Shown: positions 11,401-19,979, counted from the stretch's first letter. The stretch is 27,411 nt of DNA from Saccoglossus kowalevskii (GCF_000003605.2 NW_003120933.1:62505-89915); one strand, 5' to 3'. Made by a program: numbers and translations. The notes: generated by a model from the sequence alone, not told the origin.

Positions 11401-14400
11401 TTGTATTTTGCAAGCATGTGCATCATAGCAAGCATAGACGCACATGAATTTACAGCGAGCATAACAAGCAAGAAATTTAAGAAATTAGAAAAGATTTGCA
11501 CATCACAAAAGTTGTTGTGACCACAGTTTAAATACCATATGTGGTCTATCAAAGTACATCTTCAATAGGGACACATGTAAGCCAACCATTATATTTTAAA
11601 ATTTAATTTATTACGGCTATAGACATGCATATTATGTTATTTATTACATAACTAATTAAGTAAATGTAGTACATCTATGTACTGTTATCTACAGGTTAAC
11701 TTATTGACTAGTAAAATTAGTGAAAAAATACAACAAACCAGGTACTAAAATAGGCATTTATTATCCCCTCTCGGAATTACAGTACACCTTAACTTATCAA
11801 TAATTGTTAATATGTAAACAGTTATCAATTAACTAGTGCCTAGGGATTCTAAAACAATTATGCTAAACTACCGTAACAGTGATGTATATTTATGTAGGCA
11901 TCCAGTGCTGGTATAGACTGCACAGTCATAACTCCAGACAGAAAATGACCTGATTGCTAACATATCAATGTTAGGAAGTAAATAGAATTACAAAAGGGTA
12001 GACCAGGGCAATGTTTACCCACCCACAACTTCCACTGAATCAACAGGAACTACATAGTTAATAAGGTAAATTATTGTTAAATACTTGTAGTGAAATACAG
12101 ATCCTGTGCAGTTAGTAATATATTTTAAACATTTAAATAAAACTTGTACTGCACTTCAGACCCTTTGGAGTTAATGTTAGTTGATATAAAACTTTTGTAC
12201 ATGTATACTTAATATCTATATTCAATTTGTATTGTAGGAACTATACAGTTAATAAGGTGATATTTCCCAACATTTATATAAAATTATTCTTTAGGTAATA
12301 GCCACTTATTAATAATGTATGATTTACATTTAGAAATTCATGGTTTTAATTAATATCAGTTAATTTTTAAATTAGAAGATGAGGTATCATTCATTTTAAG
12401 TTACAAGTATAATGTACAGAGAGATTGCAAAGCGGAAAAAAAAACACATTTCTGGTCAGCATGTGTTCACAACAGAATAGCGAATTACATACCCTTTGTG
12501 CAACGTCAAATATTTTAGCCCCCCCCCCCCAAAAAAAAAATCCAGAAATTTGTTAAGGTCAGTTTCTCTAATGCACAAAGATGTACCTGGGTTGATGACC
12601 GGATAATGACACAGATGATTGAGATGGTACGGCTGCCGTTCAGCGGTACAAATTCAAGTCAGTGTCCTGCATAGAATATACAAAATTACAACTTTTTTTT
12701 CTAATAACAAAGCAAAGAAAGTTTTCATAGAAATCCAGTGTGCTGAGTATATTGGTCGTACATAAATCGGAAATGGGGTTTATTTAAAATTGCTTCAAAA
12801 TTTCAATTACCCTTTTAAAATCTACCTAATATGCAAATTAGGTAATTAATATGCAAAGATTGGAACTAGAAACTAATCAGGCCATTCAGGTATCAAGTTT
12901 CATTGAAATTTGCAAGGTAGTTCTGAAGAAAAAGTGAAAAAATTTAAATTGGTTAATAACTATGCAGATGAGTGCTTTAATATGCACGGATTTCAACAAC
13001 AAAATTAACCAGGTCTGTGCATTACCCAACAACATATATATACTAAGTTTCATTAAAATCTGCTGAATGGTAATTATGAAATATGCAAATTAAGTGATGA
13101 ATAAGCACATTTGCCACAAGAAAATCATCAGTTCTGTGCATTAATTCCAGTTTCATTTAAATCTGATAATTGCTTCTGGAGATGTCAGTGGGCACACTAA
13201 TCACAAAGACTCCCATTGTGTGCTTTACACACAAGAGTAAAAAACGCAAGAAGAACAATTATTTTCTTCTAGTCACACACACTTTATTATTACTAAAATT
13301 AAATAATGCATTGCAGCAGTCTAAAAAGATAAAATACCTGTATTATACATAATTTAAGATTCATTTCAAATCAAATAGTTGTGAGAATAGACTTTTCTCA
13401 ACTTGCACAGCACACAAATATGTTCCAAGGAGGGAGTTTTTTTTTATATTGCTTGGAATCATGTAAGATTTTATAAGTCTCATCTTATTACATGTCAGAC
13501 AATAATTGAGTAAAAAAAACATGTTTTGGCACATATGGTATGTCAATGAATGTACACAACACAACTGTCTATACTATTTGACTGGATAATATTTATCCCT
13601 GAGAAATACAATGAACAAACTGAATGTTCAAATAAAACATGCTCCACCCTTTGGTTGTTGCCCAATCCATTGAGGGGGGGATGGGTGGGTTGGTAGTTGC
13701 AGGGGTGTCATGAGAAGAAGGGCGTTAGAATCATTGGAAGAGAGCATGATCTAATTGAAGTACATAATAAATACAGTACACAGATGACAATCCAAACAAG
13801 TTAAAACTTAAACTTCTCAACATGCAAATTAGTTCATCCACAGTCCCTCCATCTTTTTATAAACTGCTCACCCCCCTCAACATGAATGGTGCGTCCTTGA
13901 GTGTGTACACTACTGCCTCCTATTGTGTATACTATTGTGTATATTTGAACATCTTGGTTGCTTCTGAATTACTATATTTTTTTCCCATCATAACTATAAA
14001 TTTGGTAATTACTTAAAAGGTTTTAATCTCACTATTCTCGCTGATAAGGAAAATTAATAAATTAAATTCATGTTAACAATAAATGAAAAACCATGGAACT
14101 CATTGTTTACCCCGGCAAATATGTGAACTCGAAGGGTGGTGGTTGAGCGCTGCGCATGTACAACATTTGTGTTGATAACATTGTTTTTGCCACAGTCCAA
14201 TGCGTTGTTCTTCTTCGAAAATCACAAGTATAAGATTTGACCTGGGCGCGACTTGCACGAATTACCGTTTGTAGTGACTCCTTCGATACATTTCAGTCAC
14301 CTAAAAAAATACCTAATTGAGACTTGGTAACGCCTCAGTTTGTATTCGTTGATCTGCGCAAAGGTCAAAGTCGCCATCTTTGTTTATACGACCCCATATA

Positions 14401-17400
14401 TCTTGCACATGCGTGGTGCGACGACTCTTGCACTTTAAAAACTATATATTCACAATATAAAAATAATGACATTAAAAGCAAGTAAAAATTAATGGTACTG
14501 ACATTTTAATGTTTACATTTTCCAAAAAAGTGTATAATAATAGAATGATTACGATAATAGATGAACTAAATTTTCTGAAAAATATCAAACAATGGAAACA
14601 TAAAACACAGATACGGTAGTTTCTAAAACTAAAATTATAATGTCCTGTTATAATTTTGAGCATCATTTTACAGTGTTTAATGTGATAAAACTAAATCATG
14701 GGTGCAGCTGGCAAGGATAATAGTGTTGAGGTTACTAGGTATTAAATACAACCCAGTTTCACACCTGGGAATCTGATACAGTAATTTTAGTAGCAAAATG
14801 GGCATTTCATTATTTCATACAAATATATTTTTCTGTGATAACATTTTAAAATCATCTCAAGATTTTTTTTGTCAGTCTGAGAAAACAAACTTTTTTTTTT
14901 TTAAATATGTCTTATTAGACAAGCAAAATTATTTATGGTACAAAAGCATCACCTGTTACCCTGTATCTCGTTAATTAAAATACTTTGCTACTGGTGTTAA
15001 TTCACAGGTAAGGGGTCAAAATCATGACAAAGTCATTTTGATGTTAATCGTTTCAAATATCGGCAACAAGTTGTTGATATGCATACAAGTACTTTATATG
15101 AACTTTGGAAGTGGATGTTCTCAGCACCCCTAAAGTAATGTATTAAACTAAAATACTTTTTTTTGTTATATTTAAGTTAATTTTATTTCTTTTCAAAATA
15201 ACAAATACACATAGGCCATGGTGGGTTAGGGATGTTGGATATTTGTGCTATGCAGAAAGCTTTTAAAATTAACTAGGTTAAAAGGTATTTGTCACCATAT
15301 TGTCATCCATAGAAACGGTTCCTAGATCTTTATTTAAAACCACTTGGGGGAGAATTAATTTTTAGATGCAACTTCTCAATAAACGCACTACATATTAAAT
15401 TACCACAGTTTTATTGGGAAAAGCTAAATGTATGGAGTAATGTTATACAGTACGAGTTTATTTTCCCTGCATACGAGATTATATGGAATAATAAAAACAC
15501 TCTTATTCAAACTAAAAGTATATTTTATTCAGATTTAAAGGATCTAGGAATTGTTTATATAGTTGACATCTTTAATGAGGAGGATACGGTTAAAAATTGG
15601 AATGACTTAAATTCATTGGGTTTAAACCGCATTCAGTTTCTACGATGGCAGGGTCTCATTGCGGCTATCCCTAAAGACTGGAAAATAAGTAGACCAGTTG
15701 TTGTGCGGCCAGATCCTCCAATCAGTGTATATGGTCGAAAGCAAATGATTAATCTCTCTAACTGTACCCCAAAATTCAGCCATAAACTCATCTCTTCCGA
15801 TTTTTTTTTATTATTCCATCTAGTCAGTCCTTCTTTAGAGACTTGTTGGGGGTAGAAACTGGATGGGATTTTTTCTCTTCAATGCCATTTCTTGTTACAA
15901 TTTGCAGTACTCTTCGTGAATTTCAATGGAAATTAAACCTTAACATCTTGTACACAAATGCTATGCTATATCACTTTCAATCACCTTTAGTTATTTCTGA
16001 CATGTGTACATTTTGCCATAACTTTAGTGAAACTCTGATTCATCTCTTTTGTGACTGGCATGTGGTGCAAGATATTTGGACAAGGTTTTATGATCACTGG
16101 GGTCAACTTTTGCAGTGCCCCCGGCCACTTTCAGCAAAACAGATTCTCCATGGTGATGAAAGTTTTTCGCACCTTTTGAACCATTTAACTATTATCTTTA
16201 AAAAATACATCTATACAAGCAAAATGAAAAAATAATTACCATCCTTTGTTGCCATTAAAGCTGAAATTAGTTATATAAGAAAGATAGAAAATATGATTTC
16301 CATAAGAAGAAACACCATGTTTCTGTTTCTAGAAAAATGGGCCAATTTTGCACTATAAGACAACGTCACTTTATGTTTTGGTGGTGAACCAGTTAGTGTG
16401 TACAGCCTTTTTCTTTTCTTGTCTGTGTATTTGTTATTTTGAACTAAAATACTTTCTGTTTGGTTGTAATTAACATACGAGAGGAGACGTCTATTAATGT
16501 AATTATTTTATTTTCAGCCTGAAAAGATTTTGGCAGCAGACAATACGGAATAAATGACCCTGCATAAAATAGCATAAAATTCTCAATTTGTATTACACAA
16601 AACCTGACTTATTCTAACAGTAGGCCATTCAGGGTCGGTGTACAAATGAACTTCTTTTGACCGTAGAAGTTCCCCCACAAAGCAGAGTTTTAATTTACAA
16701 GGAAGTCAAACCAACAGTTTGTTGAACACTGCTTGAAGAGTCAGAGGTACCAAGGGAAACAATTAAATTATTGGGTGTTAATAGGTTTGGACAACGCCTT
16801 TAGTTTAATTAGCGCAACAGTTGTAAAAACATTAATTACGTTAACAGTTAGACAATCATTAATTGGTGCGTTACCATATACTTCGACCCCCATACAGTTA
16901 GTCAATGAAAATTCGAAACTTTTCAAGGTGCGATTTTCTTGATTATAAATCAACCTATCAACAAAATAGTTTTTCCCTGTTGTAGCACATGTTCTTAACT
17001 ATCAAATTTCGCGTGCAACCTTGTAAAAATAGCGCGCTTATGTATTATTAGGTTGTAGTATGCCACCGGTACGAGACGGGCGGTGATCAAATTTCTCAGT
17101 AAACTGACCTAAACAAAGGGCATGGACAGTGCCACGGAACGAATGACCGAGACGATCCGGCAAAAGGCAGTAATGTGTTTAGTGGAGATACTAAAATTAT
17201 GTCCATTTTGAGAGAGTGCATTAGTTATATGCGCAATAGTTGCTAGTGATTGCGCGAGAGTTTGCGTTAAGCTATGAGCGGATGTTTTCCAGCCCAAACT
17301 TGTAGAAATCTGGTAGCGTCCCCTGTACTAGCATGTAGCACAATGGGCAAGCAACGGAGAAACAGCGAAATTTGTGCAAGATTTACGTAAAAAAACCGCC

Positions 17401-17683
17401 TCGAATAGCGCAGACCGGGAACAGCATGGGAAATGCATATATAATGTCACTATTTGTGAAAACGAGAATAGTATGCGATGCTTATAAGCAAAGAAATCGC
17501 CGGTACATCCAGCTTACTCCCTTCAGCCTGGCCATCCATTTTGAAAACAACAAGAACAAAGCACGAAACGAAAGCAGAAGCGAAATAGCTTGCAAATTTT
17601 GCGATATTTAAGCAACCAAAACATACCTGTGCTGTAACTTTCATGGTAGAATCGCGTGTAAGCTGTGGTTGTTCCTCTGCCAT
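2375..17683 (-). CDS. Acidic modular-repeat protein, five exons, unrecognised family
   Basis: Spliced minus-strand gene joining 17683-17627, 10891-10745, 3840-3700, 3101-2805 and 2452-2375 (19, 49, 47, 99 and 25 residues; 239 in total, then TAA). All four introns are GT-AG and phase 0. Five copies of one motif are visible: a basic half of the form [LVI]-x-R-[DT]-x-T-[MI]-x-x-T-[AV]-[KQE], then E-G-x-x-F-[LV], usually x-x-x-G. Four copies are cut by an intron exactly before E-G; the fourth is uninterrupted inside exon 4. The linkers are rich in E, K and D, and three end in a K-P or A-K step before the next basic half. There is no signal peptide, membrane segment or cysteine cluster, so a soluble, largely disordered protein is likely. 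The start codon has A at -3 and G at +4. Function is unknown; I cannot name a family. Further modules could be hidden in the two introns of about 7 kb. Confidence 0.85.
2453..2804 (-). other. Intron 4 of modular-repeat gene
   Basis: 352 bases with GT-AG ends on the minus strand. Contains an A-homopolymer near 2666-2683 and nothing else recognisable. Confidence 0.7.
2805..3101 (-). CDS. Exon 4 of modular-repeat gene (double module)
   Basis: 99 codons, phase 0 at both ends (TTTGTAG acceptor, GTAATC donor). It starts EGKEFLGDVV, runs through an acidic linker, then contains a whole motif, VTRTGTMVATAE followed by EGKAFLEREG, with no intron between the halves. It ends with the basic half LKRTHTMAETVK. 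It is about twice the size of exons 2 and 3, as expected if two module exons fused by precise loss of the intervening intron, or if the intron was never gained here. Confidence 0.9.
3102..3699 (-). other. Intron 3 of modular-repeat gene
   Basis: 598 bases with GT-AG ends on the minus strand. The small open frames inside it look non-coding and no repeat was recognised. Confidence 0.7.
3700..3840 (-). CDS. Exon 3 of modular-repeat gene
   Basis: 47 codons, phase 0 at both ends, with TTACAG acceptor and GTACGG donor. It opens EGEAFLETQG, passes through a charged linker ending E-E-E-K-P-K, and closes with the basic half IQRDSTMVETAK. With exon 2 it best shows the one-module-per-exon plan. The plus-strand open frames over this exon are shadows. 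Confidence 0.88.
4121..4271. mobile_element. Short TTAA-flanked MITE
   Basis: 151-bp element bounded by TTAA on both sides (4117-4120 and 4272-4275). Termini are AGGGGCACTTCC and the imperfect complement GGAAGGTTCCCCT. TTAA duplications are typical of piggyBac-type transposition, although the terminal AGGGG is not the usual CCY start. It has no coding capacity. Confidence 0.55.
4276..5080. other. Intronic stretch without gene
   Basis: Inside intron 2 of the minus gene. A phrase containing GCTGTTCATGAAG occurs twice (near 4310 and 4366), and there is a CpG-richer patch at about 4565-4700. No exon is supported. Confidence 0.4.
5090..5325 (-). pseudogene. Possible degraded coding fragment, unrecognised
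   Basis: On the minus strand a frame of about 50 codons reads with a protein-like composition (HEQLCKLVKRHGFNSSNHLD, then a hydrophobic G-F-D-V-V-I-V stretch) up to a TGA at about 5156. It continues in frame past the stop for about 20 codons. No family is recognised. It could be a transposon or retrocopy remnant, or chance. Confidence 0.2.
5395..5432 (+). repeat. Purine-only GAGGA simple repeat
   Basis: An uninterrupted run of G and A built from GAGGAGAGGA words, about 38 bp long. Simple-sequence tract in an intron. Confidence 0.85.
5433..6809. other. Intronic stretch without gene
   Basis: AT-rich, no exon seen. Short words resembling known-style repeat edges occur, for example GGTCAAAGGTCGCCAT near 6719, which recurs almost unchanged near 14363. 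Confidence 0.4.
6814..7826. mobile_element. piggyBac-like non-autonomous element, about 1 kb
   Basis: TTAA (6810-6813) is followed by CCCTTTGAGCACCAT. At the other end ATGGCACTCAAAAG (7813-7826) is followed by TTAA (7827-7830). The ends are imperfect inverted repeats starting CCC/CTT, as in piggyBac-family elements, and TTAA is the family's target duplication. There is no transposase frame. The interior carries a tandem repeat (7085-7420) and a CG-rich tail near 7425-7490. Confidence 0.6.
7085..7420 (+). repeat. Tandem repeat, about 156-bp period, inside the TTAA element
   Basis: CACGAAATGATCAAATCTGA at 7151 recurs as CACGAAATGAACAAATCTGA at 7307. Each unit then has a GGTACC/AGTACC segment and a GGTTTT-(C/T)AAG-AGTCGAAAAT segment. 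About two full units are present, plus a partial third at the left. A dispersed copy lies at 113-219. Confidence 0.65.
7998..8093 (-). CDS. Possible cassette exon of modular-repeat gene (tentative)
   Basis: An open stretch of exactly 32 codons on the minus strand, preceded by a pyrimidine-rich acceptor (TTCTCCTCTCAAG) and followed by a GTAAAC donor, phase 0 at both ends. The reading begins DRHYDIELMK and ends in V-R-T-K. It lies in the intron between exons 2 and 3 and would keep frame if included. It does not carry the E-G-x-x-F-L motif, and inclusion would separate the two halves of copy 2. It could equally be chance or a transposon remnant, since a piggyBac-like element ends 170 bp away. 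Confidence 0.22.
8094..10060. other. Intronic stretch, mostly featureless
   Basis: No exon is supported. Near 9153-9272 the phrase GTGGCTTCTATTA recurs three to four times in degraded form at irregular spacing, a decayed minisatellite. The two small open frames over it are not protein-like. Confidence 0.4.
10063..10263 (-). mobile_element. TA-flanked MITE, copy 1
   Basis: 201-bp element with CTGTAGAATAC at one end and GTATTCTACAG at the other, flanked by TA. Read on the minus strand it matches copies 2 and 3 over their left halves (CTTTATTTTCGCTTGGAATT, AATAAAATCCAGCGAATAT). The long inverted termini and TA duplication suggest a Tc1/mariner-type non-autonomous element. Confidence 0.75.
10745..10891 (-). 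CDS. Exon 2 of modular-repeat gene
   Basis: 49 codons between a TAG acceptor and a GTGAG donor, phase 0 at both ends. It starts EGIQFLKDSG, has a Glu-rich linker with four consecutive glutamates, and ends with the basic half VARDLTIKGTVK. Here the usual T-M is T-I, and the T-A-K is T-V-K, making this the most divergent basic half. A plus-strand open frame over the same bases is a shadow. Confidence 0.85.
10892..12045. other. Intron 1 of modular-repeat gene, right of exon 2, featureless part
   Basis: AT-rich with no coding signal or recognisable repeat. Scanning the minus strand for the E-G-x-x-F and T-M-x-x-T-A-K patterns with splice sites found nothing by eye. Confidence 0.4.
12046..12290 (+). 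repeat. Decayed tandem repeat with AGTTAATAAGGT starts
   Basis: GGAACTACATAGTTAATAAG at 12046 recurs as GGAACTATACAGTTAATAAG about 192 bp later. Between them AGTTAGTAATAT and AGTTAATGTTAG mark further degraded starts, each followed by a TTTA-ATAAAAC word. Unit length is roughly 55-80 bp. Confidence 0.45.
12830..13185 (+). repeat. Tandem repeat of about 125 bp carrying ATGCAAAT words
   Basis: Three diverged units start near 12830, 12960 and 13082. Each has ATGCA(A/G)AT, then usually a second ATATGCA-like word, then a phrase ending in (C/T)AAGTTTCATT-AAATCTGC. Its clean order suggests a dispersed intronic repeat with internal duplication. Confidence 0.55.
13190..14099. other. Intronic stretch without gene
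   Basis: AT-rich, no exon or repeat recognised except a G-rich patch near 13672-13700. Confidence 0.4.
14100..14420. other. CpG-richer island with a YY1-like word
   Basis: This stretch has noticeably more CG dinucleotides than its surroundings. On the minus strand 14370-14380 reads AAGATGGCGAC, close to the YY1 core. The longer phrase GGTCAAAG(G)TCGCCAT is shared with 6719-6734, so repeat origin is possible. No exon is attached. Confidence 0.3.
15211..16358 (+). pseudogene. Dead L1/Tx1-type LINE, 3' end of ORF2
   Basis: Frame 1 reads HGGLGMLDICAMQKAFKIN, then stop, VKRYLSPYCHP, then stop, KRFLDLYLKPLGGELIFRCN and onward to 15855, a typical region after the reverse transcriptase domain. Both stops are TAG (15274, 15310) where the family has tryptophan. 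A frameshift near 15800-15850, around a T run, moves the frame. From 15843 the other frame carries a zf-RVT-type C-x-x-C-x(8)-H-x(3)-C cluster, an in-frame TAA at 16233, then a further LINE-like tail to TAA at 16356. The element is 5'-truncated and non-functional. Confidence 0.8.
16359..17626. other. Intron 1 of modular-repeat gene near its first exon
   Basis: No exon is seen. Base composition becomes more CG-rich from about 17000 towards exon 1, as is common near a promoter. Confidence 0.4.
17627..17683 (-). CDS. Exon 1 of modular-repeat gene (start codon)
   Basis: Encodes MAEEQPQLTRDSTMKVTAQ and ends phase 0 at a GTATGT donor. It carries the first basic half-motif (R-D-S-T-M-x-x-T-A-Q); the matching E-G half is the start of exon 2. 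The next visible exon lies about 6.7 kb away. Confidence 0.85.
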
Positions 17684-17960
17684 TGTGAAAATATATGTAC
17701 TGTTACAAACAACCGATAAATTGGAGGAAAATTCGCTATAAAATAGTAGCTTGTTGTCTGTAAATCTGACAACTAAAGGTCATGTGGCCACCTGCTTTAT
17801 TGTTAATTCATACAGTCATGTGACTAAATATAGCAATGTGATTGGTTAGAATGGCTTCCTTCTGGGTTTTCATTGGCTTCTTTAAAAAATGGGCGTGATA
17901 TCTTTTCGCGGTATTTATATACACTAATCATGCTGCCTGTCTCGCTTAAAAAAATGGGGG
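17684..17960 (-). promoter_or_regulatory. Probable promoter and 5' UTR of modular-repeat gene
   Basis: Upstream of the minus-strand ATG there are two CCAAT boxes read on the minus strand (ATTGG at 17841-17845 and 17872-17876), two TCATGTG E-box-like sites (17780-17786 and within 17815-17824, GTCATGTGAC), and a TATATAAA on the minus strand at 17914-17921. The TATA lies farther upstream than the CCAAT boxes, so it is probably not the working one. The transcription start is not resolved. Confidence 0.35.
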
Positions 17961-19098
17961 GAAATTTGTCGTTTGGACAGTAAACACATTGAACTGAAAG
18001 AAACTGAGGCTGAAATATTAATTGACGGTTACATTTATTTGTGAAGGCGTAAGTTGCTCTAACAATTTGGAGACTTTTTCTGTTTAATTTGTAATTTGCA
18101 TACCGTAAGAGGAAGTGTCACTATATGTTTACGCGTCTAGTCGTACAGTGCTGACGTCACTGACATCTCATTAACATCAGTTCCGCAACTCCATCCGGGT
18201 CTCGGCTACTTTATTATGCGTTTTATACTGCCTATGTGCCAGGGGTAGTCAGAACCGAGATAGGGATAAATTATTTCAATTCCAGCAAGTAATTTATATT
18301 TCTGTCCATCTTCACACAATTCTGCGTTGAGACAATATAGCAAACAGAAGTAATCCACTCCGCTAGCATCGTATCTGTACCACATGGAGTTGAAGTAACT
18401 TAAGCGAATTTTGATAAAAAAAAATTAAACCAAAAAAAAAACCTGTGTTTTTTTTTCTATCCGCACCCGAAGTCTTTTCACGGAGCCCCTTACTCCTATG
18501 TGTGAATGACCTTTATGTGTGTAATCAAGGATTTAAATTTGTATAAAGTGGGGGAGTTGTAAATCTATAACGTAAACACCAAATAAACGGTCTTGGTTAC
18601 ATAGGAAGAGTATGGAGGTAAAAAGAGAGCAAGAATCTAAAAAATGGGGTGGGTGGGTGTTTAGTGAGAAAAAGAGAAGACAATTTAACAAGAATTTCAC
18701 TCAAGTTATTCCAACTCCCTGTGTTGTCTCAATAAAACTAAATTATTAACATTTGTTACGTATATTTTAACATACAGCATCTGATTTTTAACTCCTATTT
18801 AGTTTCGTTTGCGGTATTTCTTTATTACTTTTGTGAGTAAGTTTTTTTTTTCTTTCTTTTTTTTTATTACGGTGCAATATAAATTATTATTATTCTATTG
18901 AGTAGTACGTCTAACATTAAACATTCGGGTTAAATTGGAAATATTTATAATATAACTATAATACTAGAATTATTTATATAATAAATAAACAACGGTTTCA
19001 TACGTTAAAAGCTAACATGAATATTCTTGTTGTGTAATTTATTCATGTGCTACGCCCGCCTGCGTCACGATAGGGGTTTTGAGGGCGCTGTCTTGTTT
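17961..19098. other. Intergenic stretch between the divergent genes
   Basis: No coding signal. Holds the CRE-like palindrome at 18152, A and T homopolymers near 18415-18455 and 18842-18866, and an AT-rich belt at 18870-19020 before the CG-richer plus-gene promoter. Confidence 0.45.
18152..18159. promoter_or_regulatory. CRE-like palindrome TGACGTCA
   Basis: A perfect CREB/ATF consensus palindrome lies in the intergenic stretch between the two divergent genes, about 1 kb upstream of the likely plus-gene first exon. Binding is inferred only from the match. Confidence 0.3.
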
Positions 19099-19106
19099 AG
19101 CTCACG

Positions 19107-19121
19107 GTTTCTATTGACAAC
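19107..19121 (+). promoter_or_regulatory. X-box match 1 (RFX site) within an inverted repeat
   Basis: GTTTCT-ATT-GACAAC fits the RFX consensus RYYNYY-N(1-3)-RRNRAC. It is framed by a perfect 8-bp inverted repeat, AGCTCACG (19099-19106) and CGTGAGCT (19121-19128); the final C of the X-box is shared with the right arm. It lies about 90 bp upstream of the donor of the presumed first exon of the ODAD1-family gene. RFX factors drive many ciliary genes through such sites. Confidence 0.5.
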
Positions 19122-19129
19122 GTGAGCTG

Positions 19130-19211
19130 AAGGACGGGGAAAACATTCAGCCATTATTCTCTGTGATCGTTGCCGTTAGGAACTTAAAAGCCAAGGCTTC
19201 TCAGAATATTT
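19130..19211 (+). other. Probable non-coding first exon of ODAD1-family gene
   Basis: The stretch ends at a strong GTAAGT donor (19212) just downstream of the X-box matches. It contains no ATG in frame with the coding exons. The coding exon at 21720 is preceded by a TTTCAG acceptor at 21680-21685, which requires an upstream exon. The 5' boundary is a guess. Confidence 0.45.
19169..19183 (+). promoter_or_regulatory. X-box match 2 (RFX site)
   Basis: GTTGCC-GTT-AGGAAC fits RYYNYY-N3-RRNRAC. It starts 62 bp after the start of the first match and 29 bp before the donor at 19212. Depending on the transcription start it may fall inside the first exon. Confidence 0.45.
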
Positions 19212-19771
19212 GTAAGTACTCGACCATTTTGTCATTTTTTGTAGTTTGATGATGAATTTTGTGAACCAGACTTGTATACTTATGACGCCTGTTTAGAAAT
19301 TGTTCAGTGATAGTGTATGGATTTTCGATGTAGACTGCCTTGTTGGTGACTGATGTTTTATTTACTTTTTAATTTTAGTTACAAATCATCACATTCAACT
19401 TGTTCAATTAGTTTACTTTATGCAGCATTATTCAATAAACGATAATTGTCAATCAGAACACAAGCATTCTAAATGTCACAAGGTCGACGAATATTCGAAT
19501 TTCCAAATCTCGCCGAGTTGAGAATGCGAACACATTATTTGCAGCTCGTTCCCGGCAGTACGCCACCATTTTGCCCCATCTTCTATAACTAACGGTAATG
19601 CAATTATTATGATTCAAAGATTTGGTTGAAACAAAAGTCATAATGAAATTGTGCCACATCACTCCTCTAACCATATATGGTCTATGCTCTAATTTGACAA
19701 CACTGGAAATATCATCAGCATGAATACTGATTTCATACTGAATTATATTATATTATCATGTAGCGTTAATA
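19212..19771 (+). other. 5' UTR intron of ODAD1-family gene, left part
   Basis: Begins with GTAAGT. No coding exon seen; the minus-strand open frame at 19453-19674 lacks family-like features. Confidence 0.4.
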
Positions 19772-19979
19772 CTGTAGAATACTTTATTTTCGCTTGGAAT
19801 TTATTTTCGCTATTTTCGCTGAAAGGATGATTCCGTAAAAATAAAATCCAGCGAATATACCTTTTCCCCTATATTTCACTTTCAACTTGTCAAAAATCTA
19901 TGAAAATAAATTCCATATAAAACACCCAAAATGTCTTTTCAGCGAAAATTAATTCTAGCTATAATAAAGTATTTCACAG
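19772..19979 (+). mobile_element. TA-flanked MITE, copy 2
   Basis: 208-bp copy, the best preserved: CTGTAGAATACTTTATTTTC at the left and AATAAAGTATTTCACAG at the right, TA on both sides. Extended inverted termini of about 40 bp (TTTCGCT-GGAATT against AATTCTAGC). Lies in the 5' UTR intron of the ODAD1-family gene. Confidence 0.8.

Noticed and set aside
12600-12670. tRNA-like stretch with a B-box-like ACAAATTCAAGTC
   Set aside because: No matching acceptor stem, A box or anticodon arm could be built.
12830-13185. CRISPR-like array because of regular spacing
   Set aside because: Units are diverged throughout, have no constant repeat with unique spacers, and lie in a eukaryotic intron.
17109-17297. 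Minus-strand frame of 62 codons close to the modular-repeat gene start
   Set aside because: It lies inside intron 1, lacks the motif, and no acceptor/donor pair in phase 0 frames it convincingly.
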